A DNA stretch of 64,000 nt from Oxalobacteraceae sp. CFBP 13730 (GCA_014841835.1 JACYUQ010000001.1:372001-436000); one strand, 5' to 3'; positions 1 to 10,036 are shown, counted from the first letter of the stretch. The notes: a model not told the origin generated them from the letters alone. Program-made: numbers and translations.

Positions 1-1
1 G

Positions 2-979
2 CGGCGCTCTTTTGTCATCGAAGGCAACGAGATCTTCGTCACCGCCAGCATCGGCATCTCGCTGTTCCCGGAAGACGGCGACGATTCCGGCTCGCTCCTC
101 AAGTTTGCCGACACCGCGATGTACCACGCCAAGAGCTGCGGCAAGAACAATGCCAAGCTGTACAGCTCATCGCTGACGATGCAGATCATGAGCCACGTGA
201 AGCTCGAAGTGGGCCTGCGCCGCGCACTGCAGAACGACGAGCTGTATCTGGTCTACCAGCCGCAGCGCGACGTGGCCAGTGCGGAGATCGTCGGCGTCGA
301 GGCGCTGGTGCGCTGGCGCCATCCCGAGCGGGGCCTGATTGCGCCGACCGAGTTCATTCCGCTGGCCGAAGAGACGGGCCTGATCGTGCCGATCGGCGAA
401 TGGGTGCTGCGCACCGCCTGCCGCCAGGCCCGCACGTGGCAACGCCTGACCCAGCGCACGCTGCGCATTGCGGTGAATCTGTCAGCCAAGCAGTTCAAGG
501 ACGAGAACCTGTCGCAGATCGTGCTCTCGGCGCTGCTCGACACGGGACTCGAACCGCGCCTGCTGGAGCTGGAGCTGACCGAAGGCACGCTGATGGACGA
601 TGCGCGCGCCACGATGGTCACGCTCGAACGCCTGCGCAACATCGGCGTGCACCTGTCGATCGACGATTTCGGCACCGGATATTCATCGATGAATTACCTG
701 AAACGCTTCGACGTCCGTGCTCTCAAGATCGACCGCAGCTTCATTTCGGGCCTGCCGCAGGATGCCGAAAACGCCGCCATCACGCGCGCGATCATCGCGA
801 TGGCGCATGGCCTGAAAATGGTGGTGGTGGCCGAAGGGGTCGAGACGGGCGAACAGCTGTTGCTGCTGGAGGAGTATGGCTGCGATATGGTGCAGGGCTA
901 CTACCTTGGCCACCCGTCCACTGCCGAGACGATCACCGAGCTGCTGCAGGTCGTGCAGCTGATGCTGCCGGCCAGGTAA
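2..979 (+). CDS. GGDEF-EAL signalling protein, C-terminal part (5' end outside window)
   Basis: The frame is open from the window edge, so the start lies upstream. About the first 60 visible residues are the end of a GGDEF domain ([12 protein letters not shown], then [10 protein letters not shown]). The rest is a full EAL domain of about 240 residues that would hydrolyse cyclic di-GMP. Catalytic signatures are intact: EALVRW, the ELTEG metal-ligand segment, [15 protein letters not shown], and AEGVET near the end. The GGDEF active-site motif and any sensor domain are outside the window. The stop codon sits in the loop of a perfect hairpin that separates this gene from the convergent acylase gene. 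A similar GGDEF-EAL module occurs at 12609. Confidence 0.93.
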   Translation, partial: RRSFVIEGNEIFVTASIGISLFPEDGDDSGSLLKFADTAMYHAKSCGKNNAKLYSSSLTMQIMSHVKLEVGLRRALQNDELYLVYQPQRDVASAEIVGVEALVRWRHPERGLIAPTEFIPLAEETGLIVPIGEWVLRTACRQARTWQRLTQRTLRIAVNLSAKQFKDENLSQIVLSALLDTGLEPRLLELELTEGTLMDDARATMVTLERLRNIGVHLSIDDFGTGYSSMNYLKRFDVRALKIDRSFISGLPQDAENAAITRAIIAMAHGLKMVVVAEGVETGEQLLLLEEYGCDMVQGYYLGHPSTAETITELLQVVQLMLPAR

Positions 980-992
980 GGCCGGCAGCATC
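961..992. terminator. Bidirectional hairpin between convergent genes
   Basis: A perfect 13-bp inverted repeat (GATGCTGCCGGCC and its complement) has a 6-nt loop that holds the TAA stop of the EAL gene. The acylase gene on the other strand ends 8 bases further on. There is no T run, so termination strength is uncertain. Confidence 0.6.
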
Positions 993-999
993 GGCGGTA

Positions 1000-3405
1000 T
1001 CAGGGATGCAGGCGCAGCGTGTAGCGCGCCGCCCCCGGCAGCAATGGCGTCGGCTTGCCATCGACCCAGGCCTGGTGGCCGGTCAGGAAGAACGGCGACA
1101 ACGGATGCCCGCTCTGCCCGCCCGGCATATTGTACAAACCTTCTTCTTCCCGCCCCGGCGAGACGACCAGGCGTTCGGACTGGCCGAACTTCGGCCCCGC
1201 CACGCGCGGCATGTGCGCGTCGCCTGCCAGTTGGTCGGCCGGTGCGGCCAGCCAGGGCCGCAGCGCCGGCACCGCCATGCTGATCGGATGCGCGACGCCT
1301 GCCGTGTTGCGCTGGCCCCAGGTGGCTTGTGCCAGCGGCGTGCCGGCGTCCTGCAGCGCGGCGATCGCGCGGTCCACCGCGGCCACTTGCAGCGCCTGCC
1401 AATCGGCGTGGCCCGGCGGCAGCCAGCCCGCCGGTCGTGCATCGAGCAGGCGCGCCACCACCGCCGGCCAGCGCGCGCTGGCGCCAGCAACGCTGGCCTT
1501 CGAATCGAGGTCCTTCAGCGCCAGATTGGCGCCACCGTACAGCAGGTCGTGCAGCGCCCACAGAAAATCGCGCGCGAGCCGGTAGCCGACCGAATTCACA
1601 CTGGCGCGGCCATCCCAGCTGGTCTCGAGCAGACGCCGGAACTCGGCGCGCGCCGGATGCCCTGCCAGCGCCCCGGCGTCGAGCGCGGCCAGCGCACGAT
1701 CGCGCCAGGCGCCGATCAGGATCGCCCGGTCGTCCAGCGCCGCATCGAACGCGCGCCGTACGTCGGTCTGCGGCCCCAGCGCCGCCAAGCCATCGTGCAA
1801 CTGGCGGTTGCGCATGCCCAGGTCGTAGCCACCATCGCCCAGCAGCGCGTAACCGGCGCCCATCAACTGGCGGCTGTTGGCGGTAGTGAGCTGGCCGTTG
1901 GCGGGGTTGATCACGCGGGGATGCGCAGCGTAGGGCAGCGCGCCCGTCCAGGTGGCCGTTGTGCCATCCGGCGTCAGCGGAAACGTGGTATCGCCAGGGG
2001 CGGTGGCGCGCTGCGGCAGCAGACCGGCAATCGTCCAGCCGATGTTCCCCTGCGTGTCGCCGGCCACGAAGTTCTGCGCCGGGATGCCATCGGTGGCCGC
2101 CGTCGCCAGCGCCGCAGCGAGCGTCGCGCTGGACTCGAGCTGGATGTGATGCATGTTCAGCGCCGCCGGATCATGCGCGATCCAGTGCACGGCGTAACTG
2201 CGGCCGGCAACCTCGCGCACCGGGCCAAGCGACGTCTCGCGCACGACCAGCCGTTCGGCCGGTGCGCCTTTTACCAGGATCGACTCGACGTGCTCCTGCG
2301 GCGTTTCCCATTTGCCCGCCACTTGCAGCTGGCCCGGACGCGCGGCATCGACGCGCAGTTCGACCAGATCGAGCGCATCGGCGTAGCTGTTGGTGAAGGC
2401 CCACGCCACCTGACCGTTGCTGCCGACAATGACCGATGGCGGCGCACCGGGCAGGCTCACACCTACCAGGCGGCGCTGGCCACCGGGCGCAGCCGGGTCG
2501 GGAAAGCGCAGCGCCAGCCGGTACCAGATGTTGGGCAATTGCAGGCCAAGATGCATGTCATCGGCGACGATCGCCGCGCCATTCGTGCTGCGGCTGCCGG
2601 CAAGCGCGTAGTTGTTGCTGCCGACCGAATCCGTCACGTCCAGGCCGGCCAGCTTGATGGGGGCGTCTGGTGCGGCGGGCATTCCGCCCCACCAGGCTGG
2701 CGCACGTGCGGGCATCGGGGCCAGCGCTGGCGGTGCGCCGCCATCGAGCGTGGTGTCGAACGCGGTTGCCTCGGGCAGCAGGAACGCCAGTTGGTCAGCA
2801 TCGCTGTGCTCGCGCAGCCAGCCGCGCGCCAGTTCGCGCGACGCCTGCATGCCTTGCAGGTCGATGTACATGGCCCAGACGACGAGCAGCGAATCGGCGC
2901 CGTGCCACGGACGCTGCGCGGCGCCGGTCAGCGCGTATTCGAATGGTCGCGCGTCCAGCGCACCCAGACCGGCGTTGACACCGGCCGCATAGCGTTCGAG
3001 CAGCGCACGCTCGGCCGGGGCCAGGCGCGCGAACGTGGTCCGGGCGCGGGCGGCGAAACGGTGCAGCCGGTTAGCGCGGTCGAGCGGCACGGCGCGTGGC
3101 CCGAACAGCTCGGCCAGCTCGCCGCTTGCCGTGCGGCGCAGCAGGTCCATCTGGAAGAAGCGTTCCTGGGCGTGCACGAAACCGGTCGCATACGCGACGT
3201 CGAGCCGTGTGGCGCCGGTAATCAGGGGCACGCCGCTGGCGTCACGCTCGATGCGCACCTCGGCCGACAGGCCCGCGCCCTGACGCTCGCCGTCGAGCTG
3301 CGGCAGGCTGGCGCGCAGGAACAGCCAGGCGCCCAGCAGCACCAGCAGCACGAGGCCCAGCAGCGCGGCAACACCGCGCAATGTCCGTTTTTTCCATCCC
3401 TGCAT
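1000..3405 (-). CDS. Penicillin acylase family protein (possible N-acyl-homoserine lactone acylase)
   Basis: An 801-residue N-terminal nucleophile hydrolase of the penicillin acylase family (S45). Residues 1-6 are basic and are followed by a hydrophobic segment (about 12-31), an export signal or membrane anchor. The precursor should self-cleave before Ser263 in G-S-N-N-Y, giving a small alpha chain and a large catalytic beta chain. Family hallmarks are the VPLITG segment near 60, AYATGFVHAQERFFQMDLLRR at 71-91, and ANSRQLMGAGY. I chose the ATG at 3405 because AGGAGA lies 7 nt upstream; an in-frame upstream extension to 3513 has no such site. Substrates of this family include beta-lactams and AHLs, and sequence alone does not decide. 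It stands alone, convergent with the EAL gene. Confidence 0.88.
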   Translation of the reverse strand: MQGWKKRTLRGVAALLGLVLLVLLGAWLFLRASLPQLDGERQGAGLSAEVRIERDASGVPLITGATRLDVAYATGFVHAQERFFQMDLLRRTASGELAELFGPRAVPLDRANRLHRFAARARTTFARLAPAERALLERYAAGVNAGLGALDARPFEYALTGAAQRPWHGADSLLVVWAMYIDLQGMQASRELARGWLREHSDADQLAFLLPEATAFDTTLDGGAPPALAPMPARAPAWWGGMPAAPDAPIKLAGLDVTDSVGSNNYALAGSRSTNGAAIVADDMHLGLQLPNIWYRLALRFPDPAAPGGQRRLVGVSLPGAPPSVIVGSNGQVAWAFTNSYADALDLVELRVDAARPGQLQVAGKWETPQEHVESILVKGAPAERLVVRETSLGPVREVAGRSYAVHWIAHDPAALNMHHIQLESSATLAAALATAATDGIPAQNFVAGDTQGNIGWTIAGLLPQRATAPGDTTFPLTPDGTTATWTGALPYAAHPRVINPANGQLTTANSRQLMGAGYALLGDGGYDLGMRNRQLHDGLAALGPQTDVRRAFDAALDDRAILIGAWRDRALAALDAGALAGHPARAEFRRLLETSWDGRASVNSVGYRLARDFLWALHDLLYGGANLALKDLDSKASVAGASARWPAVVARLLDARPAGWLPPGHADWQALQVAAVDRAIAALQDAGTPLAQATWGQRNTAGVAHPISMAVPALRPWLAAPADQLAGDAHMPRVAGPKFGQSERLVVSPGREEEGLYNMPGGQSGHPLSPFFLTGHQAWVDGKPTPLLPGAARYTLRLHP

Positions 3406-3457
3406 GGTGTCTCCTGAGTGCGACCCGCGTGCTGCGTATGTTGCCAGAAAACTGTGC

Positions 3458-3490
3458 CAGAAAGAAAGGAGGCCCGCGTTAACGGGCCTC
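3458..3490 (-). terminator. Rho-independent terminator downstream of recR
   Basis: On the minus strand AGGCCCG and CGGGCCT pair around TTAACG and are followed by the pyrimidine run CCTTTCTTTC. A second hairpin (TGCCGGC/GCCGGCA, 3501-3520) lies between it and the recR stop. Confidence 0.7.
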
Positions 3491-3527
3491 ATCTCGGACC
3501 TGCCGGCGCGCAAGCCGGCAATGACGC

Positions 3528-4118
3528 CTACGTGCTGCGCCGATCAAGCATCGCGCGCGCGATCGTGCCCGCGTCGACATATTCGAGTTCGCCGCCAACC
3601 GGCACACCACGCGCAAGGCGGCTGACCTTGAGTCCGCGCGCCTTGAGCATTTCGCTGATGTAGTGCGCGGTGGCTTCGCCCTCGTTGGTGAAGTTGGTGG
3701 CGAGCACCACTTCGCCCACTACCTCATCGGTAGCGCGCGTCACCAGCTTTTCCAGGTGCAGATCGCGCGGCCCGATGCCGTCCAGCGGCGACAGCCGGCC
3801 CATCAGCACGAAATACAAACCGCGCCAGGTCAGCGTCTGCTCGACCATCAACTGGTCGGCCGGCGTTTCGACCACGCACAGCAGCGTGTGGTCGCGCTCG
3901 GGATCGGCGCACAGGTCGCATATCTCGATGTCGGAGAAGGTATTGCACTTGACGCAGTGGTGCACCGTGTCGACCGCCTGGTACAGCGCGCGCGACAGTT
4001 GCGCCGCGCCCTCGCGGTCATGCTGGAGCAAATGAAACGCCATGCGCTGGGCCGATTTGGGGCCCACGCCAGGCAGGCGACGGAGCGATTCGATGAGAAA
4101 TTCGAGGGATGTCGACAT
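3528..4118 (-). CDS. recR: Recombination mediator protein RecR
   Basis: A 196-residue RecR, normal length for the family, which works with RecO/RecF to load RecA at gaps. The N-terminal helix-hairpin-helix ([14 protein letters not shown]) is followed by a four-cysteine zinc finger (CVKC then CDLC) and a Toprim domain with the VVETP acidic motif. I chose the ATG at 4118 ([12 protein letters not shown]) because it matches the family N-terminus; ten further in-frame codons to 4148 are possible but unlike RecR. It follows ybaB on the same strand, the common ybaB-recR arrangement, 59 bases away. Confidence 0.96.
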   Translation of the reverse strand: MSTSLEFLIESLRRLPGVGPKSAQRMAFHLLQHDREGAAQLSRALYQAVDTVHHCVKCNTFSDIEICDLCADPERDHTLLCVVETPADQLMVEQTLTWRGLYFVLMGRLSPLDGIGPRDLHLEKLVTRATDEVVGEVVLATNFTNEGEATAHYISEMLKARGLKVSRLARGVPVGGELEYVDAGTIARAMLDRRST

Positions 4119-4177
4119 GGGTGCGTGAACAAGACGGCCTGCCGGCATGGCGCCGGCAGGACCGCATCATTCCTGGA

Positions 4178-4507
4178 TCAGAAAGGCATCTTGAAGCCAG
4201 GCGGCAGGCCCGGCATGCCGGCGGTCACACCGCTCATTTTTTCGGCGGCGGTGGCTTCTGCCTTGCGCGACGCGTCGTTGAACGCGGCGGCCACCAGGTC
4301 TTCCAGCATGTCGCGGTCGTCGCCGAGCAGCGACGGGTCGATGGTGACGCGCTTGACGTCGTTCTTGCAGGTCATGACAACCTTGACGAGGCCGGCGCCC
4401 GACTGGCCTTCGACTTCGACCAGGGCCAGCGCTTCCTGCGCCTTCTTCATGTTGTCCTGCATGGCTTGCGCCTGTTTCATCAAGCCTGCGAGCTGGTTCT
4501 TCATCAT
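4178..4507 (-). CDS. ybaB: YbaB/EbfC family nucleoid-associated protein
   Basis: A 109-residue DNA-binding protein with the family pattern: N-terminal helix rich in Gln/Met/Lys ([19 protein letters not shown]), a central beta region ([19 protein letters not shown]), and a glycine/proline-rich end ([12 protein letters not shown]). It probably coats DNA as a homodimer. Two adjacent ATGs exist (4507, 4504). GGAG lies 9 nt before the first, which is preferred. It sits between dnaX and recR on the same strand, the usual bacterial order, so the three are probably cotranscribed. Confidence 0.95.
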   Translation of the reverse strand: MMKNQLAGLMKQAQAMQDNMKKAQEALALVEVEGQSGAGLVKVVMTCKNDVKRVTIDPSLLGDDRDMLEDLVAAAFNDASRKAEATAAEKMSGVTAGMPGLPPGFKMPF

Positions 4508-4547
4508 GGTGTGGTTCTCCAAATAGGGGTTGTCTGTAGTGATTGGA

Positions 4548-6758
4548 TCAGGCGATCTTGACCGAGCCGGGCACGACGAACGCATCGAAGCGTTGCTCGA
4601 GTTCCTGCACGAACGGGTCGGCCGCGACCAGGGCCTCGGCCTCGCGCTGGCGCGCCTCGCGCGCCGCTTTCTGTTCGGCGCCGGCGGTGTACCACACCGG
4701 GCCGATGTCGGACTCCACGCTCACGCGCAGGTTCGGGAAATGCTCTTGCAGCGCGGCCGCCAGCTTTTCGCTGTTGCCGCTGGCGCGCAGCGTATCGACC
4801 GGCACGCGCAGGCGGAACATCACCGCGTTGTCGCGTGCTTCGCAGGCAACCAGCTCGGTCTGCAGTGCCAGTTGCTGGGCCACGCCGCGCAGCGGCAGGC
4901 TGCCGGCCAGCGCCGGCCAGTTGCCGTCCCAGTCGATCTCGGGGACCGGTGTGACGACGTAAGCATGTGGCGCCACGCGCGGCGCACGCACGGCTGCAGC
5001 CGGGGCCGGGGCTACTGCGACGGCTGGCGCGGCCTCGGTGGTGACGGTGGCGACGGCCGTATCGTCTGAAAACTCGGTGACCCAGGACGGCACGTCATCT
5101 TCAGGCGGCTGCTGGGCGCGCATCGCCGGCTGCGGCGGCGCGATGGACTGGGCGACGGACTGCGCGACGGCCTGCTGGCCGCCGCCATCCCATGGCGGCG
5201 CGGACCGGCTTTGCGGCGCCGCTGGCGCCGCGTGCATGGTGGCGCCAGCGCCAGCGCCCGGTGCCGCAGGCCGCGGTGGCTGCGGCGGCGGTGCAGCATC
5301 GGCAGCGGGAGCAGAAGCAGGAGCGGACTCAGGGCGCTTGTTGCCACCCGAGCGCATGCCGGAACCGGCGCGCGCTGCTTCCAGCGCTGCATTGATCGCG
5401 GCCCGCGCCGACGTCATTGGCGGCGCGCCAGGTGCCGAGGCGCCGGTCGGCGCGGCCGGCACCGGCGGTGGTGGCGGCGCCGGACGTGGCGCCGGTGCTG
5501 GGGGCGTCACGGCAGCCGGCGCGCTCGCCGGCGCAATAGCCGATGCCGCCGCGCGCGGCGTCACCGCTGCATGGCTGGCGGCAGCGGCGGCTGCCGCGCG
5601 GGCGCCGGGCACATTGATCGGTGCGGCGGCAGGCGGGGCCTGAACCTCGGCGCCGCCCTGCCCGGGGCGAAATGCCAGCATGCGCAAGAGCGTCATCGTG
5701 AAGCCCGCGTATTCGTCCGGCGCAAGACCGATCTCGTTACGGCCATGCACGGCGATCTGGTAATACAGCTGCACTTCTTGCGGCTCGAACAGGCCGGCCA
5801 GGCGCATGATGTCAGCCAGCTCCGGCAAATCCTGCGGCACCGCGCCCGGCACCGATTGCGCCAGCGCGACGCGGTGCAGCAGCGTGCCCAGGTCTTGCAG
5901 TGCGCCGTTGTACGACAGGCTGCGGCTGGCCATTTCATCGGCCACCGCCATCAGGTCGGCGCCATCCTGCGCAGCGAGCGCATCGAGCAGGCGCACCAGG
6001 TACGACTGGTCGAGCGCGCCGAGCATGCCCTGCACCGCTTCCAGCGTGACCTGGCCGGCGGCATACGCGATGGCCTGGTCGGTCAGCGACAGCGCATCGC
6101 GCATCGAACCGTGCGCGCCTTGCGCCAGCAGGCGCAGGGCGGGCTGCTCGAACGTGACGCCTTCTTGCCCCAGGATGTCTTCGAGGTGGCCAACGATATG
6201 CCCCGGCGGCATCTGCTTGAGGTTGAACTGCAGGCAGCGCGACAGCACCGTCACCGGGATCTTTTGCGGGTCGGTGGTGGCGAGGATGAACTTGACGTGC
6301 GGCGGCGGTTCTTCGAGCGTCTTGAGCATCGAATTGAACGCGTGGTTCGTCAGCATGTGCACCTCATCGATCATGTAGACCTTGAAGCGCGCATTGCTTG
6401 GCGCGTAGACCGCCTGTTCGAGCAGTTGCGCCATCTCGTCGACGCCGCGGTTGGACGCCGCATCCATCTCGATGTAATCGACGAAGCGGCCGGCATCGAT
6501 GGCGACACAGGCTTCGCAGACACCGCAAGGCTGCTCGGTGATGCCGCCCTGCCCGTCCGGGCCGATGCAATTGAGCGACTTGGCCAGGATGCGCGACAGC
6601 GTGGTCTTGCCGACCCCGCGGGTACCCGTGAACAGATAGGCATGGTGCAGCCGCCCGGTGCGCAGGGCGTGGCTCAGTGCACGGACGACGTGCTCCTGAC
6701 CAACCAGCGTATCGAAATTCTTGGGACGGTATTTGCGGGCGAGGACTTGATAGGACAT
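4548..6758 (-). CDS. dnaX: DNA polymerase III subunits gamma/tau
   Basis: A 736-residue DnaX, the clamp-loader ATPase and replisome organiser. Walker A is GTRGVGKT (45-52). A zinc module follows (CGVCEAC), then the DEVH box (MIDEVHML) and the SRC arginine finger (LSRCLQF). Residues about 380-560 are an Ala/Pro-rich linker typical of tau, followed by the polymerase-binding domain. I saw no A-AAA-AAG type slippery heptamer, so a frameshifted gamma form is not indicated. No Shine-Dalgarno is visible before the ATG. TAAAAT ends only 6 bases before it, so the mRNA could be leaderless. It is transcribed toward ybaB-recR. Confidence 0.96.
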   Translation of the reverse strand: MSYQVLARKYRPKNFDTLVGQEHVVRALSHALRTGRLHHAYLFTGTRGVGKTTLSRILAKSLNCIGPDGQGGITEQPCGVCEACVAIDAGRFVDYIEMDAASNRGVDEMAQLLEQAVYAPSNARFKVYMIDEVHMLTNHAFNSMLKTLEEPPPHVKFILATTDPQKIPVTVLSRCLQFNLKQMPPGHIVGHLEDILGQEGVTFEQPALRLLAQGAHGSMRDALSLTDQAIAYAAGQVTLEAVQGMLGALDQSYLVRLLDALAAQDGADLMAVADEMASRSLSYNGALQDLGTLLHRVALAQSVPGAVPQDLPELADIMRLAGLFEPQEVQLYYQIAVHGRNEIGLAPDEYAGFTMTLLRMLAFRPGQGGAEVQAPPAAAPINVPGARAAAAAAASHAAVTPRAAASAIAPASAPAAVTPPAPAPRPAPPPPPVPAAPTGASAPGAPPMTSARAAINAALEAARAGSGMRSGGNKRPESAPASAPAADAAPPPQPPRPAAPGAGAGATMHAAPAAPQSRSAPPWDGGGQQAVAQSVAQSIAPPQPAMRAQQPPEDDVPSWVTEFSDDTAVATVTTEAAPAVAVAPAPAAAVRAPRVAPHAYVVTPVPEIDWDGNWPALAGSLPLRGVAQQLALQTELVACEARDNAVMFRLRVPVDTLRASGNSEKLAAALQEHFPNLRVSVESDIGPVWYTAGAEQKAAREARQREAEALVAADPFVQELEQRFDAFVVPGSVKIA

Positions 6759-6944
6759 GTCACGATTTTACCGCAGATGACGCCCGCCGCGGACATTCGG
6801 CAGATGCACTGGCATACACGACGGCACGCGACGCTGACGACAGGCGTGCCGACGCCATGCTGGCGAACGTGATGCAAAAAGGGAGAGAAACAGAAATACG
6901 ACGATGAACGACAGACGCGAACTACAGCGAAGAAGAACGAAAGA
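6759..6944. other. Spacer between ffs and dnaX
   Basis: No convincing coding region. On the minus strand the part next to ffs is pyrimidine-rich (TCTTTCGTTCTTCTTCG), consistent with termination of the RNA gene. The dnaX-proximal end holds TAAAAT at 6765-6770, a possible -10 element with no good -35. Confidence 0.5.
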
Positions 6945-7040
6945 GGCGAGCCTGATCTGCGGCACTTGCGGTGAACGGCTTTGGCTGCTTCGTTCCCGAC
7001 CTGACCAGGTAAACCATGCCGCAATGCGCAGGGGCCCGCC
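6945..7040 (-). ncRNA. ffs: Signal recognition particle RNA, small bacterial (4.5S) type
   Basis: The minus strand carries the conserved SRP domain IV hairpin: CTGGTCAGGTCGGGAAC then GAAGCAGCCAAAGCC, almost the same as the Escherichia coli 4.5S core that binds Ffh. The ends pair perfectly (GGCGGGCC with GGCTCGCC, one G-U), giving a roughly 96-nt rod-like RNA. A TATAAT box lies 7 nt before the predicted 5' end, and a T-rich tract follows the 3' end. Location upstream of dnaX is seen in many betaproteobacteria. Exact ends are inferred from the terminal helix. Confidence 0.95.
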
Positions 7041-7078
7041 AGCGCGAATTATACCGCACGCGCGCGGTTTGGGGAAAT
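7041..7078 (-). promoter_or_regulatory. Promoter of ffs
   Basis: A consensus -10 TATAAT (7048-7053) is followed by a GC-rich 7-nt discriminator and then the RNA's first base. The -35 is weak (TTTCCC at an 18-bp spacer). A GC-rich discriminator is typical of stable-RNA promoters. Confidence 0.75.
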
Positions 7079-7109
7079 GGCCGGCAACATCGGTTGCCGG
7101 CCACTGCCA

Positions 7110-8594
7110 TCAGATCCCCAGCTCTTGCCAGATTGCATCCACGCGCGCCTTGACGTCCGGCGCCATCACGATCGGCGTGCCCCATTCGCGGTTGGTCTCG
7201 CCCGGCCACTTATTGGTCGCGTCGATGCCCATCTTGCTGCCCAGGCCACTGATTGGTGACGCGAAGTCCAGATAATCGATGGGCGTGTTGTCGACCAGCA
7301 CCGTGTCGCGGGTCGGATCGACGCGCGTCGTGATCGCCCAGATCACTTCTTTCCAGTCGCGCACATTGACGTCTTCGTCGACCACCACGATGAACTTGGT
7401 ATACATGAACTGGCGCAGGAAGCTCCAGACGCCGAACATCACGCGCTTGGCGTGGCCCGCGTACTGTTTCTTCATCTGCACGACCGCCATCCTATAGCTG
7501 CAGCCTTCCGGCGGCAGATAGAAGTCGGTGATTTCGGTGAACTGTTTCTGCAGCAGCGGAATGAACACTTCATTGAGCGCCACGCCCAGCACCGCCGGCT
7601 CATCCGGCGGTTTGCCGGTATAGGTCGAGTGGTAAATCGGGTCGCGCCGCATCGTGATGCGGTCGATGGTGAACACCGGGAAACTGTCCTGCTCATTATA
7701 GTAGCCGGTGTGGTCGCCATACGGCCCCTCCAGCGCATGCTCGAATCCGGTCGGGTGGTTCGCGTCCGGATAAATATGGCCTTCCAGCACGATCTCGGCG
7801 GATGCCGGCACGCGCAGTTCGCTGCCGATCGCTTTCGTCAGCGTCGTGCGGCTGCCGCGCAGCAAGCCGGCAAACTGGTATTCGGACAGCGAATCGGGCA
7901 CCGGCGTCACTGCGCCCAGGATCGTGGCCGGATCGGCGCCCAGCGCCACGGCGATCGGGTACGGTTTGCCCGGGTTGGACAGGGCGTGCTCGCGGAAGTC
8001 GAGCGCGCCGCCGCGGTGCGCCAGCCAGCGCATGATGACCTTGTTCCGGCCCAGCACCTGCTGGCGGTAGATGCCCAGATTCTGGCGCTTCTTGTTCGGC
8101 CCCTTGGTAATCACCAGGCCCCAGGTAATCAATGGCGCGACGTCGCCGGGCCAGCAATGCTGGATCGGCAGGCGGGCCAGGTCGACGTCCTGCCCTTCCC
8201 AGACGATCTCCTGGCAGGACGCGCCCTTGACCTCTTTCGGCGCCATGTCCCACACCGCTTTTACCAGCGAGCCCATGCCCATGATGTCGGCAAAGCCCTT
8301 CGGCGGCTCGGGCTCCTTCAGGCGCGCCAGCACGTGGCCGATGCGGCGCAGCTCGCTCACATCGCTCGCGCCCATCCCCAGCGCCACCCGTTTGGGCGTG
8401 CCGAACAGGTTGGCCAGCACCGGGATCGTATGCCCGGTCGGCTTGGAAAACAGCAGCGCGGGCCCCTCGGCGCGCAAGGTCCGGTCGCACACTTCGGTCA
8501 TTTCAAGGTGCGTCGAGACGGGAAAATCGACACGTTTGAGTTCACCCATGCGCTCCAATTGGGCCATAAAATCACGCAAATCTGTATATTTCAT
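7110..8594 (-). CDS. ubiD: 4-hydroxy-3-polyprenylbenzoate decarboxylase (UbiD)
   Basis: A 494-residue UbiD that decarboxylates the polyprenyl-hydroxybenzoate intermediate of ubiquinone synthesis using prenylated FMN. Family blocks visible include [26 protein letters not shown], the [11 protein letters not shown] segment, with E-x-P in the expected order, and the C-terminal [17 protein letters not shown]. Length matches the family. The ATG at 8594 is used; a TTG directly before it would add one codon. No clear Shine-Dalgarno. Its partner UbiX is not in the window. It diverges from the transglycosylase gene. Confidence 0.95.
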   Translation of the reverse strand: MKYTDLRDFMAQLERMGELKRVDFPVSTHLEMTEVCDRTLRAEGPALLFSKPTGHTIPVLANLFGTPKRVALGMGASDVSELRRIGHVLARLKEPEPPKGFADIMGMGSLVKAVWDMAPKEVKGASCQEIVWEGQDVDLARLPIQHCWPGDVAPLITWGLVITKGPNKKRQNLGIYRQQVLGRNKVIMRWLAHRGGALDFREHALSNPGKPYPIAVALGADPATILGAVTPVPDSLSEYQFAGLLRGSRTTLTKAIGSELRVPASAEIVLEGHIYPDANHPTGFEHALEGPYGDHTGYYNEQDSFPVFTIDRITMRRDPIYHSTYTGKPPDEPAVLGVALNEVFIPLLQKQFTEITDFYLPPEGCSYRMAVVQMKKQYAGHAKRVMFGVWSFLRQFMYTKFIVVVDEDVNVRDWKEVIWAITTRVDPTRDTVLVDNTPIDYLDFASPISGLGSKMGIDATNKWPGETNREWGTPIVMAPDVKARVDAIWQELGI

Positions 8595-9069
8595 CAAGTT
8601 TTAAGCTTTTCTTCGGTTGCAGAACATTAGTGAAGCGACGCCGCCAAGTGATTGATTCGACAAGTGTTTCACGCTCATCAGTAGGCCCTTAATAACTGGA
8701 AGTAATATAGAACAGTCGTGCTAGGGTTGACTTGATATAAGCTCGCCCATACAATCCGTCCTACTTGATTAGACGGCGATACCTTTTTTGACACAATTTT
8801 AGCTGTTCTCATGCATTCACGGGGTCGGGGCCCCACATGACATTGTAGGAGTGTTTTCAACGGGCGTCTGCCCACTCCCCCGAGACAGTTGTTGAGCCAC
8901 TGGCACCAGTCCCCATGTTGGACGGCAGCCAGCTGAAGCAAGGCAATGACGGCGTTAGTCGGCCGCGTCGCGGCGACAAACGATTTTCTGATGCACGGTC
9001 CAGAGCACCCCCACGTAACGCCTTTGGCGCGACGACGGGCTTCTTTTTGCCGCGACAAGGGGAAATTCG
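8595..9069. other. Divergent intergenic region with long putative leader
   Basis: A 475-bp non-coding stretch, AT-richer than its surroundings at 8630-8830. It contains a good plus-strand promoter at 8727-8755 and a second TTGACA at 8788 without a convincing -10. Nested hairpins occur at about 8850-8880 (GGAGT/ACTCC enclosing GGGC/GCCC). Short open frames cross it but none has supporting features. Confidence 0.5.
8727..8755 (+). promoter_or_regulatory. Sigma-70 type promoter
   Basis: TTGACT, 17-bp spacer, TACAAT. Transcription would begin near 8762, about 308 nt before the lytic transglycosylase start codon, or could make a separate small RNA. Confidence 0.65.
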
Positions 9070-10020
9070 ATGTTTCATCGTTTAATCATGAGCGCAAAGT
9101 TCATGCACTCCAGGGCCAGCCAGCCCATCACGGTGTCATCCGTGACGAAAACGGCACGCAGTGTGGTACAAACTGCGCGTTCTACCCTGACCGTATTCGG
9201 TCTTAGTGCTGTGGCCCTGATGGCCCTGATCTACTCCAACGACAGCGTTGCCAAGCGCGTCTCCGAGATGCTGCATCCGCAACCGGTCGTTGCGACCATG
9301 CTGCCGGCAGCACCAGTCGCCACCGTCGTGCCCGCAATGCAGGCCACGGCCCAGACAGTTGCCGTTGAAACGACCCACATGGGTTCGTCGCCCGCCACGC
9401 TTGGCAACAGCAAGCAGCAGCAGTACGTGACCAAGTGGCTGTCGAAGCGTTACCGCGTCGCCAGCGACGCCGCCAATATGCTGGTCTCGACCGCCTACCT
9501 GACGGCGCATGACCTGAAACTCGATCCGCTCCTGATTCTGGCGGTGATGGCGATCGAATCGGGCCTGAACCCGTTTGCCGAAAGCGCGATGGGCGCCAAG
9601 GGCCTGATGCAGGTGATGGCCAAGGTCCACCACGACAAGTTCGAGAAAGTCGGCGGCCAGCAGGCAGCCCTCAATCCCGTGGCCAACATCCGTGTCGGCG
9701 CCCTGATCCTGAAAGACTACGTCAAGCGTACCGGTTCGGTCGAAGGTGGCCTGAAGACTTATGTGGGCGCGGCCGACATGGACAGCGACCAGGGCTACGG
9801 CGCGAAGGTCATCAACGAGTACCGCCTGCTGAATCAGGTCGCGAAAGGCCAGAACGTGCCGGCAATGAAGCGCAATACGCCGGTACGGACATCGGCGCCA
9901 GTCGTTGTCAGCAAGCAGCCTGAGGCAGACAGCGTCAAGACAGAAGCAAAGCCGGTGCCGGAAGCGACCACTGCTGCCACCGCACCGGTGGTTGCATCGG
10001 ACGCGTTGGCCGGTCTGTAA
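9070..10020 (+). CDS. Membrane-anchored lytic transglycosylase (SLT domain)
   Basis: A 316-residue protein with a basic N-terminus, one hydrophobic segment (about 38-56), an Ala/Pro/Val-rich linker, then an SLT lysozyme-like domain at about 120-260. The catalytic glutamate is Glu163 in AIESGLNPFAES, followed by GAKGLMQVM, the family signature. It should cleave peptidoglycan glycan strands in the periplasm. The C-terminal 50 residues are low-complexity Ala/Thr/Val/Pro. The ATG has AAGGGGA about 7 nt upstream. It is a single-gene unit with a long 5' region and a strong terminator directly after it. Confidence 0.9.
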   Translation: MFHRLIMSAKFMHSRASQPITVSSVTKTARSVVQTARSTLTVFGLSAVALMALIYSNDSVAKRVSEMLHPQPVVATMLPAAPVATVVPAMQATAQTVAVETTHMGSSPATLGNSKQQQYVTKWLSKRYRVASDAANMLVSTAYLTAHDLKLDPLLILAVMAIESGLNPFAESAMGAKGLMQVMAKVHHDKFEKVGGQQAALNPVANIRVGALILKDYVKRTGSVEGGLKTYVGAADMDSDQGYGAKVINEYRLLNQVAKGQNVPAMKRNTPVRTSAPVVVSKQPEADSVKTEAKPVPEATTAATAPVVASDALAGL

Positions 10021-10036
10021 ATCGACGGCGCATCTG

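Noticed and set aside
400..3417. A 1005-codon plus-strand open frame across the EAL end and the acylase gene
   Set aside because: It is the antisense shadow of two well-supported genes in GC-rich DNA; its translation is low-complexity Arg/Ala/Gln with no domain.
4548..6758. Programmed frameshift making a short gamma form of DnaX
   Set aside because: No slippery A-AAA-AAG type heptamer was seen in the gene.
5211..6872. A 553-codon plus-strand frame opposite dnaX
   Set aside because: Shadow of dnaX with very high Arg/His content and no recognisable motif.
8788..8816. Second promoter in the transglycosylase leader (TTGACA at 8788)
   Set aside because: The -35 is perfect but the sequence at the correct distance (ATGCAT) is a poor -10.
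8946..9206. An 86-codon frame overlapping the transglycosylase start
   Set aside because: No ribosome site, runs out of frame into a well-supported gene, and has no motif.
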